Source: Dipteris shenzhenensis (taxonomy: Eukaryota > Polypodiophyta > Polypodiopsida > Gleicheniales). From it: a DNA stretch of 64,000 nucleotides. The position numbers were made by a program, and so were the translations under genes. The DNA is taken from NCBI GenBank assembly GCA_047967505.1, contig CM106540.1. One strand, 5' to 3'. The notes under the pieces are model-generated. The model saw only the letters and a list, made by a program, of their open reading frames with translations. It had not been told where the DNA came from and ran no database searches. Positions 34,970 through 45,941 of this stretch are shown here, piece after piece (position 1 is the stretch's first letter; each line of letters opens with the position of its first letter).

Positions 34970-35600
34970 TTATGCGAGACGGAATGTGATTGAGTGATCG
35001 GTCCAGTAAGTGTAAGAAGTACCAGAAATTGTTTCATTCGCAGGCATGTTTGTCCAAATGTGATCTAATGTGCTACTGTAAATAGTGGTTGGTACTTTAA
35101 TATGTATTTGGAAATGGTAATCATTCATAATTCTTTTGAGTGTTGTTGAATTTGTTGTTGTTAAGTTCATGTCAATGTTAAAATCACCTATGAGTACTTG
35201 TTTTGCTTCATTATTGACATCGCATTTCAAAATAAATTGCAAGAGGTCAAAAAATGATGTTATGTTTGAGCTTGTTGATCTGTATATCGATACTATTAAG
35301 TAGGCTTGCATGTTTTTATTAACAAGAGCTTCAATGATTTCTACTCCTTGGATTTTGTGTAAGTGATAATGCATTAAAGAAGTTGTATTATTTAGTAGAA
35401 TGCATGATCCACTTGAAGAGAAAACATGTATTGATTGAAATTTATTGAAAGTTAATGTCTCATGTTGATAAGATTGAGTTTCTTGTAAGCACAGGACATC
35501 TGATTGAATTAGTTCTTCAGTGTTTTTAGTGTCTAGTTTGTACTTTTGTAGAGATCTTGTATTCAAAGAATGGATGCTTATGTTGATATTGGAGTTGTTT
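34970..35600 (-). pseudogene. Helentron endonuclease domain
   Basis: A 198-residue minus-strand frame shows the endonuclease/exonuclease/phosphatase fold. In order these are NTRSL near the start, VLCLQET (metal-binding Glu), IVSIYRS, LIGDFNIDM (catalytic Asp-Asn pair), DHIWTN and a terminal TDHSITFRL (catalytic Asp-His). Upstream sequence to about 35600 reads as the N-terminal strand of the fold (NINISIHSL). It follows the helicase C-terminus at once in the same direction, the arrangement described for Helentrons (Helitrons with an AP-type endonuclease derived from a non-LTR retrotransposon). The domain itself looks intact. Classical plant Helitrons lack it. Confidence 0.85.
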
Positions 35601-35613
35601 CTTTGTTGTTATT

Positions 35614-37301
35614 TTAGTGTGATCCATCTGCATGTTGTATTAAGTCTTTGCATCTCTTGCTGAACATATTTCTCCACTTGAAAATTTTCATGTTTGAGTG
35701 GTTCGAGCAAGTAAAGATTTTTTTAACCCTAGAAAGTGTAGTGTAATCCAACCCATGACCTCGCACTTTTGATGGAGAGAATGCCAAATGATCCATTGTT
35801 AGGCCTTGAGACCTATGGATTGTTCTTCCTATAGCTGCTTGTGTGGGGAATTGTTGTCTTGTTAGATTGCTTGTTTTCTATGGTCCAATTTGCACTTCTT
35901 TTGCAATACAATGAATAGGTCTCCAACTTTGATTGATTTTGTTATTGTATGCATCTCTATTGTTCTTTCTTGCTTTTTTTCCTACATTGATGTTTTGAAA
36001 TTTGATCCACACTATGTCTTTTCCTTGAGAAGTTAAAATTCCTTGGAAGAATCCATCAACTCCATTCACCAAATCATCATGTTGATCGAGGTTTTCTGAA
36101 CAAAGTTCAACAAGCATTCCTTTTTTTAACACCACTTTCGTTCTAAGCCCATCAGTAGCTTTTGGATCCTCCATTAATTTCTTTGATGTGCATGAAGACT
36201 CATAGAAATGATCAATTACTATGAGAGAATATGGTTCGCCTTCCACCATGTCAAGTATTGAGTCGTTGTGTGTGTTCATTTGCATGTTTGTATAAAGTAG
36301 GTGTGGGAAGGTGTGGTCTTGTGGTGGTTGTCGGAAGCATATGTTGTTTATGTATTCTATTTGATTTTGAGTGCGGGTGCACTTTCTAAAGGAGTTCAAT
36401 GTGTGTATGAATTCGTTCTCATTTTGTCTCATTGTTTGTTGTAGTTCGAAACATTTTATTTTAGTCTTCCAGTACGTATTCACCAACTTGCTCTCCAGTG
36501 TTTTGTTGTTGCCTTTGAAAACCCAAGCGTCCTTCATGGGCTTTGCTTTGGTAAAAATCTCCACATGTTATAATGTCAACTCCGCTGAAATAGTCTTCAT
36601 AATTTCTTTTCAAAGAATGCATTCTCAAGTCAACGAAGTTCATTGTTCTTCTACCCACTAGGGATATTTCATCAAATACAATGAGTTGAACTAGCTTGTA
36701 GAGGCTTGAAAGGACATCTAGTTTTTCTCGGGCTAGCGACGTGAGTTCTTTGCTATGTACTGGTAAATGTAGAGTGGAGTGTATGGTAATTCCATCTATG
36801 TTATGGGTAGCCTTCCCAGTGTAGGTGAGCAATAATACTTTTGTTAAATTAATGTCATTTGACGTTAATACCTGATTGTAGAATCTAAGTAATCCTTGAA
36901 CAAGAAGAATGCAAATATGTCTTCCCTGTGCGAGCTCCACCTGTTAGGAACAAGTTGATTATTTCTTTGGGGTTGACTCCTTTTCGTAGCAGAAGATCAT
37001 CAAATATTTCCCTTTGCTCTCTATTAAGGCTTCTTATATGCCTATAGTATTCCTCATTAGGTAAGAGTATGATCTGCTTTATAAGAGTATGATCTGCTTT
37101 GTTGGTATAATGAAATTATCATTATGTTTGGGATTTTTCAAAAGTAGCATATCCTCCCAATGTCATATGTGTTGTCAACATATTTCGACATTTCAATGTT
37201 TGATGTTTCATCCACATTGTTGTACTTCCTCAAATCATCAATGCATGTGCCTTCTTCTAATAGAATGTCATAGTTGAAATTAAATTTCTTTGTTCAATAG
37301 G
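35614..37301 (-). pseudogene. Helentron PIF1-type helicase domain
   Basis: Minus-strand pieces in order: NEEYYRHIRSLNREQREIFD and the Walker A segment FLTGGARTGKT (about 36930-37060); after a one-base shift, VLLLTYTGKATHNIDGITIHS and VQLIVFDEISLVGRRTM (Walker B, in 36940-36461); then CFELQQTMRQNENEF and the middle region (36564-35878); then AIGRTIHRSQGLTMDHLAF with YTTLSRVKKIFT (motifs V/VI, 35860-35700). This is the SF1B helicase that unwinds DNA during rolling-circle transposition. The Walker A loop has R in place of the usual G or V (GGARTGKT). Breaks include the shift at about 36930, the overlap shift near 36500 and TAG at about 35879. Sequence next to 37301 (EEGTCIDDLRKYNN) is the linker that continues across the LTR insertion. 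Confidence 0.88.
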
Positions 37302-37306
37302 ATTAT
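37302..37306. other. Target duplication ATTAT, left copy
   Basis: ATTAT here matches 39565-39569 on the other side of the LTR element. Confidence 0.9.
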
Positions 37307-37605
37307 TGTTGGAAAGCTGAAAGGAAAGCAAAGAGTGGACACAAACTCAGAATACTTGCATCATTTGCATTATAGAATGAAGAAGAGTGAGGTCCTTAAG
37401 TAGGCACCTCATACAAGCTCACTGACATCACTGATGACCTCAGAGCTCCACAATTATCTCCTCAATCTGCTCCTAAATTCTCTCAATCATCCTATGTGGC
37501 TCTTCCACCACCTAACTGTGCTTGTGGGCACCTAACTGTGCCTCTAGCACTCACACATAGAAACATAAGATGTGCCTGAGGCATACACCTTGAGATATCC
37601 CAACA
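37307..37605 (-). repeat. 3' LTR of the non-autonomous element
   Basis: 299 bp with TG...CA ends (TGTTGGAAAGCTG ... TATCCCAACA on plus). It adjoins the polypurine tract at 37606. Confidence 0.93.
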
Positions 37606-38069
37606 AACCCCCCCTCAAGGGAATGCCTCAGGCTATGTCAAGGATACATCTAGTCTCATAGTTTCTCAAGCCATCTCATGGTGGTCAAGGATTAATCTAT
37701 GGCTAGGTTCTCATGCTAGCAAGGGTTCCCTTGGGTGTAAGGTAAACAAAAAGGGATACAAAAAAGACCTTCCAATGGTTATCTCCCCTGCATGTACATG
37801 CACACAACAATGTCTGCAGGAGGTACCATGGAGCAAAACATACACATGGCCTACATCATAAGGTGACCAGAGGTGTTTACAAAACACACAAAACACAATA
37901 GTTTATTTCATTCATTTTGGAGGACTATCCAGGCTGAGTACCTCGACATAAAAAGAGAGATCTGGAGCATACAAAGAGATGATTTAAAATGCATAATCTT
38001 CATGGGATGCCTCATCTTGTGGAGGCAAAATATCCATGTCAAGGCAAGGTCTTACCACATGGGCAGTGT

Positions 38070-38408
38070 CTAGTGCCTTATAAGATGGTACGCCTTATAA
38101 GATGGTACTATGATAGAACAAGTGGATCTGGAAATCATATCCTTCAAGAGAACAATTATCTTGTCATCTCCATAGTTGTGTAGAGAAGCATATCTTAGGT
38201 ATCTGACCTTCATCTTTTTCTTGTACTTGGAGTCCAATAAAAGTGCCAGGAAAGGGTAGATCTCTGGCTTTGTAGTTGGTTCCTTTTTGGCAACCATTGT
38301 TTTGGCAATCTTCAACAAGGAAGTCAGGTTGACATTTTCATCCTTTGTAGCATAACAAGACATTGCTTTATGTTTTGGCTTTTTACATATTTTGCATAAG
38401 CAAGCCAT
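38070..38408 (-). CDS. Small gag-like zinc-knuckle frame in the non-autonomous element
   Basis: A 112-residue frame starts MACLCKICKKPKHKAMSCYA. CKICKKPKHKAMSC is a perfect CX2CX4HX4C zinc knuckle, the RNA-binding motif of retrotransposon Gag. The rest is lysine-rich (YKKKMKVRYLRYASL) and not recognised. The position in the middle of the internal region and the minus-strand direction agree with the LTRs and primer site. It may be a relic of gag or a small packaging protein. With only one motif the call is tentative, and no start context was checked. Confidence 0.45.
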   Translation of the reverse strand: MACLCKICKKPKHKAMSCYATKDENVNLTSLLKIAKTMVAKKEPTTKPEIYPFLALLLDSKYKKKMKVRYLRYASLHNYGDDKIIVLLKDMISRSTCSIIVPSYKAYHLIRH

Positions 38409-39250
38409 GAGAGGGTCTAACCCAAGTATTAGGCAGTGTCTTCTCTCTTACAGGGCTTAGAATAACAACTGAAATGCTTCAAAATATAAGCATTTGATGT
38501 AGCAAAGTCTTGTGACCAAATTTCAAACAATGATGCTTCTTCTTACATGCTTCATAGAAGTGGCTAAAATGAATACTTTCCAATCAAGACCAGGTCTAGC
38601 AATTCAAAACAAAACTGAAGCCACACTTGTACTAAAGTTATTGAAAGTTTCAAAAAACCAGAAATGCTAGAGTAGCATTTTATGTAGCATCATCTTCAAA
38701 AACTTGTCCAAAACTGTCAAAACCAAGGCTGAACTTGGAGGGCTTGTAGTTCACTCTTCAAAGCAAGGAAAAGAGGGATTTCTGAAGCAAAAGAAAGCTC
38801 ATATACCAGAGAGGGTCCAGCACAGAGGTTGGATGAAATGGTGCGCACTTTTGCCCGAGAGAGTTGCTACAGGCTAAACCTGAGTTTTGACGATTTCTCC
38901 CTCGTTACTGAACCAAATAACCTGAAAAATGGCTCAAAATCTTTGTCTTGAGGTCGCCCATCTACTCCTAAAAGGGCTCAGGCAATGGCGGAGCAAGCAG
39001 GGAGTATTGAACAATAGAAGAAATTCGCTATTTGGAGAATGGCAGCCAACAGAGACGTTTTTTTTTCAATTGCTTGCAGGTGGAAGTTTGCCCATACTAG
39101 AGGAGTTTCCAGCTCAGAGGGTTTGGGCAATGGTCATTTGTAGGTGGAGAACCAAGCTCTCAAAGATTTTGGGAAGAAGGAGGAAAATGGAGAAGAAGAA
39201 GATGAAGAAGAAGAAGATGATGTGGTAGAAATGGGCTCAAGGGGGATCAA
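38409..39250 (-). other. Internal non-coding part of the non-autonomous element
   Basis: No conserved domain. 39179-39225 is an AAG/GAAG-type purine repeat that makes a lysine-rich false frame on the plus strand. Confidence 0.5.
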
Positions 39251-39265
39251 AGGGCTCTGATACCA
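39251..39265 (-). other. Primer-binding site of the non-autonomous element
   Basis: Minus-strand TGGTATCAGAGCCCT abuts the LTR and is the standard plant copia-type site complementary to initiator methionine tRNA. Together with the LTR ends it suggests copia machinery as the partner. Confidence 0.9.
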
Positions 39266-39564
39266 TGTTCGAAAGCTGAAAGGAAAGCAAAGAGTGGACA
39301 CAAACTCAGAATACTTGCATCATTTGCATTATGGAATGAAGAAGAGTGAGGTCCTTAAGTAGGCACCTCATACAAGCTCACTGACATCACTGATGACCTC
39401 AGAGCTCCACAATCATCTCCTCAATCTGCTCCTAGATTCTCTCAATCATCCTATGTGGCTCTTCCACCACCTAACTGTGCTTGTGGGCACCTAACTGTGC
39501 CTCTAGAACTCACACATAGAAACATAAGGTGTGCCTGAGGCATACACCTTGAGATATCCCAACA
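39266..39564 (-). repeat. 5' LTR of the non-autonomous element
   Basis: 299 bp, collinear with 37307-37605 with about six substitutions. Flanked on the right by ATTAT (39565-39569). Confidence 0.93.
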
Positions 39565-39569
39565 ATTAT

Positions 39570-40850
39570 TGCTTCATTCCCTTCATATGCTGCTTTCCAT
39601 GAACCATATGTTTGGAGAGGATACAACTTGTCTACTTTGAATGGAGAGTATAGAAGGACTTTCTCTCTATAGTAGTTAATGGGATCTTTTACTTTGTTGA
39701 ATTTGACAAACCTTATGATTTTTTGGTTTCGTCTTGGCCTAGATTTGGTCGATGAGTGGTTGCAATCAGCAGTGAATGAGGCTAGACAAATGTCCTCCAT
39801 GCCCGCACATCTGATTTATTTTTCTATTATTGACATGCAAGCTATGTTTTTGGAGTTTGCATCTAATTTTTCTAGTTGATGCTTTCTTTTTAGTATTAAG
39901 GCTTTGTTGCCAGGCTCATTTGTATTAATAAATTGGAATTCCCTTGAGGCTTTATTTAGAGGCAATGACAATGAGATGAAAGATGTTAGTTGAGCAGTCA
40001 TTTGTTGTGTGTGGAGGAATGCATTGCCTAGTTTTCTCATTCTAATTTGTGTGTCGGTACCATCTTGCAAACATTGCTTCATTGTTTCTTGCAAGTTCTT
40101 TGTAATGGTGTTATCCATTTTAGTGATATATGATGTGCAATATGATGCAGGTCCATAACGATCCATAATGAATTGTATGTCAACATTTGATTACCACAAA
40201 TATGAAATTTTTCTGTTGAAAGCATTTGTGAAAATGTCTTTGGATGTCTCTTCAAAAACAACGTTGTTTTCTTCAATTGTGATCTAATGCAAAGAATGTA
40301 TGTAGTCAAATCAAGTGTCGTTGTTGTTGTATCCACTCTTCTATAGATCCTTGGAAGTTTGTTGACATATCTTCAAAGTGTTTTGTAGTTTGTTATATAT
40401 GCATTTGTAATGTGAAAGTTTAGGACTTTCATAAGGGGATAATAACATTGTTTGCATTCATTGTTGTGTTTTTTGGTGCATGTTGTTGTGTGTTTATGTG
40501 TTTAAATGTCTTTCATGTTGTTGTTGAGGTTATCTTTATCACATGAAATGTATTTATCAATGAAATCACACATGTCATTATGATTTTTTTGATCAAATAT
40601 TGGAGCATCTTTTACCCAAAGCAAACCATGTTCATGTTGGCTACCTCTACTTTGAAATTCTGTCACTAAGAAGTAATTCTTTAAATGCCCTAATATAGAT
40701 TTGTCCGTTTTCATTGTTGTGATCATTAGTTGCAATTTGTGGGTGTAGTACCTTGCACAAACAATTGGGTTTTCTCTAATTAAGCATCGTGTATTTTTGC
40801 CATCTTGTTCAAATGATTATTTTTGCATGCCATTGTTGTATTTACTTTCT
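39570..40850 (-). pseudogene. Helentron Rep (HUH endonuclease) domain and linker
   Basis: Minus-strand frames 40735-40502, 40336-40079, 40166-39816 and 39800-39510 together give the Rep region. ENPIVCARYYTHKL precedes EFQSRGSQHEHGLLW, whose HEH is the metal-binding HUH motif of rolling-circle initiators. SYCTSYITK (about 40120-40145) has two tyrosines three residues apart, as expected for the catalytic YxxxY of Helitrons. KLGNAFLHTQQMTAQ and SLPLNKASREFQFINT follow, then KIIRFVKFNK and the linker YGSWKAAYEG up to the LTR insertion. Rep would nick and join DNA strands. The frame is broken several times (for example before 40166), so this copy is inactive. Confidence 0.88.
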
Positions 40851-40852
40851 AA

Positions 40853-41863
40853 TCAATCAACCAATGGTTGCCACAAACGTTCAGTGCATGAGAAAGTTAT
40901 AAAGAATGTTGGTGGCCCTAATTGATGCATCATTGCGAATGCCTCTTTTCTGAGCTTATCTTTGTAGTCTGGGGATGCTCTGAGAGACTCGAAGTCTCGA
41001 TACCCTATGCTAGATTTTAGGATTCTCTTAATGTTTGTGTTACTTGTAACATCTTTGGCAGTAAGGTTGCAGTTGTGTAAGGTTCCCTTTCTCAATCGAA
41101 CCCATATAGATTGCATTACTTGATTGATAAGAACTTTGATTGTCTTGAAAAAGAGATTTGGGATATTTTGACTAAACTTCAAAGATTTGTGTGTGAGCTC
41201 CCACTTTACAATGTCCATATATGTCAATTTGTTGTTTCCATTATTCGTTGGAGAACCAAAGAAGAGTGTTGAGAAGTTTAGCTCTTCACTATACTTGTCT
41301 TGAAAAATGCCCAGGGGCTTTTGGTTTTCACAAGGTGCAACAAAATGAATTGTAGTCTCATAATCTAAAACTTGCTCAGTGGAGATGATATTATGCACCA
41401 AAGTGTATGTTTCTATGTCATTGTCCATCGCTTCGATTCTCACTTCGAAATATATTTGATCTTCATATTCTAATTGTGCTTTCATCATGTTTAAGTGTGT
41501 GTCCCACTCATGATTCAAGACTACATTATTGGATTTGTATAAACAAGTTTCGATTAGTTTTTTCATGGCACACATCATCAATACAATTGGACGAACATTT
41601 CCAATCATATATGATGATTTGTATTCCATCTTTTTCTTTATTCCAATTAACATGTTTGCCTCTTCATCCATGAAGTGAGTCAATATTTTTTGCACTCTTG
41701 AAGTGTCTGTAATTACATTTACAATGCTGCCTTTAACTCCTAGTTGACCATTGAAAGATAGTTCCCTTATTTGAGGTAGTCGATAGAGCGAGCGGGGAAA
41801 AGCGAGCGGGCCCAAAAAAGCGAGCGAGCTTTCCCACAATTTCCTTATCGAGGTACTCAACAT
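40853..41863 (-). pseudogene. Helitron_like_N domain of the Helentron
   Basis: A 336-residue open frame. RLPQIRELSFNGQLGVKGSIVNV and YMIGNVRPIVLMMCAMKKLIE open the domain that precedes Rep in Helentrons. DFESLRASPDYKDKLRKEAF, then MMHQLGPPTFFITFSCTERLWQPLV, closes it. These phrases match the Helitron helicase-like N-terminal family. The first 25 or so residues are suspect, because they are encoded by an unusual GC-rich insert (41779-41846). The true start may have been further upstream, beyond 41900, but nothing convincing was read there. Orientation and order agree with the downstream Rep, helicase and endonuclease. Confidence 0.88.
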
Positions 41864-41899
41864 AGCTTTGTGGAAACCACTATTTGGGAAGATTCTTGA

Positions 41900-42424
41900 A
41901 AATAAAACTTATGTTACTATGTGTAACTATACCAATATTGCGAATTATAGTCTACCTTAACTTCCAATTGGAGCCATACTCACATTATGCAACAATAGTA
42001 TGTGGGTTTGAAAGAAACCGAATTTCCACTCCAAAGCGGATTCCATTACTAATACAACAATTCTTTTGCATTTGAGATGGGTCTTATTATCAAACTCGTT
42101 CAATAATCAAAACAAATGCATTGCTTGATATGTTGAACTTAGTAACATAAACATCACTTCACCCATATGCGGGGAAAAAAAACTGTCTGTAGACTTCATA
42201 GCATGGGATTGCATCAACACTTATGACATTCAAAATGGTTCTTCTTATTAAAAGTGTTATCAACCATGAAAGAAAATGTTTAAAAATAGTTCACCCGTAT
42301 GTTGAAAAACCCAAGTGTCATTTATGACATTCAAAATTGTTCTTGCAACCATCCTATAGTTCCTAGAGATTTTGCCCATACTTCCAACCCCTTCCCTTCA
42401 ACCACTAAGAGGTATCTAATAGTT
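41900..42424. other. Spacer, no gene recognised
   Basis: AT-rich sequence upstream of the Helentron. TATGACATTCAAAATGGTTCTT (given in part) at 42222 recurs diverged near 42325. The 5' terminus of the Helentron should be in or near here but was not identified. Confidence 0.4.
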
Positions 42425-42781
42425 TTATAGAACACTTGAGATATCATCACCTCCTAATACAAAACCATTATTACTATTTGTAGAACACTTGAGATATCAT
42501 CACCTCTTAATACAAGACCATTCTTACTATTTGTAGAACACTTGAGATATCATCACTCCTTCCCTTCAGCCACTAAGAGGTACCTAATACTTTTGTAGAA
42601 CACTTGAACCATTCTTACTATTTGTAGAACACTTGAGATATCATCACCTTTTAATACAAAACCATTCTTACCGTTTGTATAACACTTGAGATATCATCAC
42701 CTTTTAATATTAGACCATTCTTAGTATTTGTAGATCACTTTAGAATCGCCTCTTATTACAAGATCATTCTTACTATTTGAG
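42425..42781. repeat. Minisatellite, about 53-bp unit
   Basis: Roughly seven units start AGAACACTTGAGATATCATC and end ACCATTCTTACTATTTGT. Most are 53 bp; one carries extra sequence (42558-42590) that also occurs just before the array (42400-42420), and one is internally deleted. Confidence 0.85.
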
Positions 42782-42825
42782 AGATTAATGGATTAAAGGT
42801 TTGAAGCTCATAGGAGACAAAGGAA

Positions 42826-42995
42826 GAGAAAGTCAGTTTCAACATGAGGACAATAAAACTAATTGGAATATTTTGACTTATGTATTATACCTTTTTGAAG
42901 ACTATGAATTTAAGTCAGTTTCAACATTAGGATGATAAAACTAATTAGAATATTTTGACTTATGTATTATATATTTTTGAAGACTACGAATTTTA
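42826..42995. repeat. Tandem duplication of an about 77-bp unit
   Basis: GTCAGTTTCAACATGAGGAC...GACTATGAATTTAA is followed by a second, slightly changed copy beginning GTCAGTTTCAACATTAGGAT. A short CTA triplet run lies just beyond, at 43029-43048. Confidence 0.8.
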
Positions 42996-44985
42996 ATGAG
43001 GAGAGGCATGCACACCACTTAGTAAATACACTACTACTACTACTACTAGCCTACGATTATTAAGCCTAATAGCACCAGTGTGATTTTGAGCCTTGTATCA
43101 GCCTTTTGATAATTTTCTTTCATCGTTAGTGCAATAGAAATTATTCCTTCTATCAGAAGAATCTTGCCAAATTTATTCAAAGTGATGATTTTCTAGTCTA
43201 CAGCCACTATCCTCTGACTCTCAAAAATATATTAAATGTGAGCACCCATTTATCTTGTTTGATCAACCCTAGACTATGCTGCGATAGGACATTACTAGAA
43301 CAAAAAAAATATGAATTGATATGGCGATGTTCGGTGTGAAATAACCAAATTAAGGATTTAATAAGAAAGAAAACAATCAGAACCAATAGACTATTCAATC
43401 GCTCAAATCTGCACAGAAATTATAATGTGCCTCCCAACTCTTATGCATTCCAGCTCCTCATGTTTGACAAGAATGCAAACAATAATGAAATCACATTATC
43501 TTTAGCTTCAAAGTAAGCAAAGCACCAAAAATAAATGCAAACATATTGGATGAGGAATAAATAGGTATAGATCTAGACAGACCTATATATATGCATTCAT
43601 AGATATAATGATGATTAAAGTTGGACAGTTGTAATAATATTATGTGTACTATCATTGGGATTAGGACTACTATTGGTAATATTGTATGTAGTAGTAGGAG
43701 AACTACCATTAAGGAACACTCAAATAAAATTACTAATGGTGGTGATAAAACTACCACTAGTAGTTTGGTAATTACCCCTAACATCTACAACAAATATTTG
43801 ATGGGTAGCTAGTATTAGGTCAAAAGGCCCCAATTGTGCTATAATAATGGACCAAAAAAGGGAGTGCTATAGCATCACCTAAGGGTCACTTTTTATCCAT
43901 GAAAAAAACAAGTCGGTGCAACCTAGGTCATACAAATCTAGGTCATGTGGAGTGGTTTGCGTCTCTTTCCTTGACAAAAAAGTTACACTACCTTTGATAG
44001 TAACTACAAAGATTGCTACCATAGTGCCGTAGAGTAGCCCCTAGGTTGCACCATCATCCTTTTTTACTTTTGAGCCATTAAGTTTGATCCACTGATTTTA
44101 TGTAGAATTATTCTACTATATGTTCAAATGTCCTTAACAGGATCTTGATATAATCCCTTCCATTGTAAGTACTTTTACTTTAAGTTTCACATATCCTTAA
44201 CAAACCACTAGGCTTCAACACAAATTCATTCTTATGTTTCAAGCCTCAAACTCAAACACCCTTGTAAAAGTGATAATGTATTAAAGCTACATTCAATCCA
44301 TCAAATCTTTTGAATAACAGTTCTATTGAAAATTCATGTATCATCAATAGGATTTCATCCATTACATGTTCATTTGTCTTTAATAGTATGTCTAAAAATT
44401 CATGTATCTTCAATATTATTTCTCTCATGTGTTCCAATATCTTCAAAAGGATACCTTTATTTATGTCCAAACTTGAGCATTGATTTGTATTTATCAAACA
44501 CAATTTCACTCCACCTATTCTTTAGAATGAAATTTTTTCGCCAAAAGTGGGCCAAATGTAAGGTCTTTCCACATATTCTTAAGCATGAAAATTTTGGCCT
44601 TACGTTGGCAAGTCTATGGAATGAGGGTAAGGCCAAAGTCTCTTGTATGGTGCATTAGGTCTTGATTAATTCTTCTTTAGGCTTGAATATTTAATGCATT
44701 AACTTCACAACTATTATTTATGCTTGAACTTGTAATATATTAATTTCATGACTTAGGATTTTATGAAGTTATATCTAACATGTCCCAAATTTAATGGAAA
44801 TTAATATCCTACATAACACAACAAAGTATCATCATATCCCTTCCCAAACTCAATGCTACCTAGCAACTCTCCTGGCATTTTCACTGCCTTGCATTTGAGT
44901 TAGCTATGATGAAGAATGTTGCCTGCCTTTGGAACCTCTTAGAGTTACCGTTAGCATGATCTAATTTCATGTACCCCAAAACTTG
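42996..44985. other. Spacer, no gene recognised
   Basis: About 2 kb of AT-rich sequence. No protein domain was read on either strand. The only structured feature is the 13-bp inverted repeat pair at 43914-43926 and 44040-44052, listed separately. Confidence 0.4.
43914..44052. repeat. Inverted-repeat pair, possible tiny MITE
   Basis: GGTGCAACCTAGG at 43914-43926 is the exact reverse complement of CCTAGGTTGCACC at 44040-44052, with 113 bp between. No clear target duplication was seen, so mobility is only a possibility. Confidence 0.45.
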
Positions 44986-44990
44986 AGACT

Positions 44991-45480
44991 TGGAGATTCC
45001 CATATCACACTAGCGGTAGCTATCTTGTCCACTCTCAATGCTAGTAAGAGCTAGGCCCCATAGACCGGTAAAAGAAGTCTTTTTGGAGGTTCAATTTTTT
45101 CCCTCCGTCTTCTGCAAGCCCCATGATGAAATAGGATATATTCATCACCCTACATTTAATGCAAGAATTGACACAACTTTTTTGGACCTGACTATGTAGT
45201 TTACATCCCAAAATTGGTGCTAAAATTGTAGACTGGGAGATTCCCATATCACACCAATGGTAGCTGTTCCACTCTCAACACTAGTAAGAGCCGGTCCCCA
45301 TAGACCGGTAAAAGAAGTCTTTTTGGAGGTTCAATTTTTTGCCTCCGTCTTCTCTGGCCCCATGACGGAATAGGATATATTCACCACCCTACATTTAATG
45401 CAAGAATTGACAACTTTTTTTGGACATGACTATGCAGCTTACATCCCAAAATTGGTGCTAAAATTGCATACCGGGCATCT
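44991..45480. repeat. Tandem duplication of an about 246-bp unit
   Basis: GAGATTCCCATATCACACTA at 44991 recurs at 45237 as GAGATTCCCATATCACACCA, and the two copies stay alignable for the whole unit (CATAGACCGGTAAAAGAAGT, GGATATATTCA, CATCCCAAAATTGGTGCTAA). Copies differ by small indels. Non-coding. Confidence 0.85.
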
Positions 45481-45579
45481 CCATTTGTCGAGGGGTGTCC
45501 CTAGCGACCCCTTGGACTTGCTCTATTTGTCTAGTTGTGTCTCTCCACAAAAATCGGAGTGGGGCCTATTTTCCCCATC

Positions 45580-45894
45580 TAGTAAAACTATATGCATCAA
45601 TATGTATGTATGCATGCATGCATTCATGCATCCATATATGTATGTGCACACACACATATGTATGTATGTGTACTAAAACTACTAAAACTATATGCATCAA
45701 ATAATGTTGTTGATCAATTTTTGGCATACCCCACCAAAATCAAGACCCCCATTGCAAAGAAAGGTAAGGAACACAAGTGCTTGTTCTTATGCTCATGAGA
45801 CAACAAAATGCATGACATAGGCAACCAATGGGGTCTTACTTTTGATGTTTATATGTATGTATGTATATATATATGTATGTACATACATACATAC

Positions 45895-45937
<43 letters not shown>
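45580..45937. repeat. First, partial unit of the fold-back array with microsatellites
   Basis: TATGTATG/CATA tracts and a long GT run flank a unique-looking block (ATAATGTTGTTGATCAATTT, CAAGACCCCCATTGCAAAGA, GCTCATGAGACAACAAAATG). That block recurs in every unit to the right of the gypsy element. The GT run ends exactly where the gypsy LTR begins. Confidence 0.8.

Positions 45938-45941
<4 letters not shown>

Larger units (their letters stand above)
37307..39564 (-). mobile_element. Complete non-autonomous LTR retrotransposon inserted in the Helentron
   Basis: Two 299-bp LTRs (37307-37605 and 39266-39564) differ at about six positions by eye, roughly 2 percent. On the minus strand the element starts TGTTGGGATATC at 39564. 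It has the primer-binding site TGGTATCAGAGCCC (39251-39265), an internal region of 1660 bp and a purine tract CTTGAGGGGGGGTT at 37606-37620. ATTAT duplications flank it exactly. The internal region has no protease, integrase, RT or RNase H, so it must have moved with enzymes from another element. Removing the element plus one ATTAT restores the Helentron reading AAYEGNEAIILLNKEI. Confidence 0.94.

Noticed and set aside
44252-44509. Minus-strand frame with repeated KIHEFLDIL-type segments
   Set aside because: It comes from short degenerate direct repeats in AT-rich sequence, with no domain.
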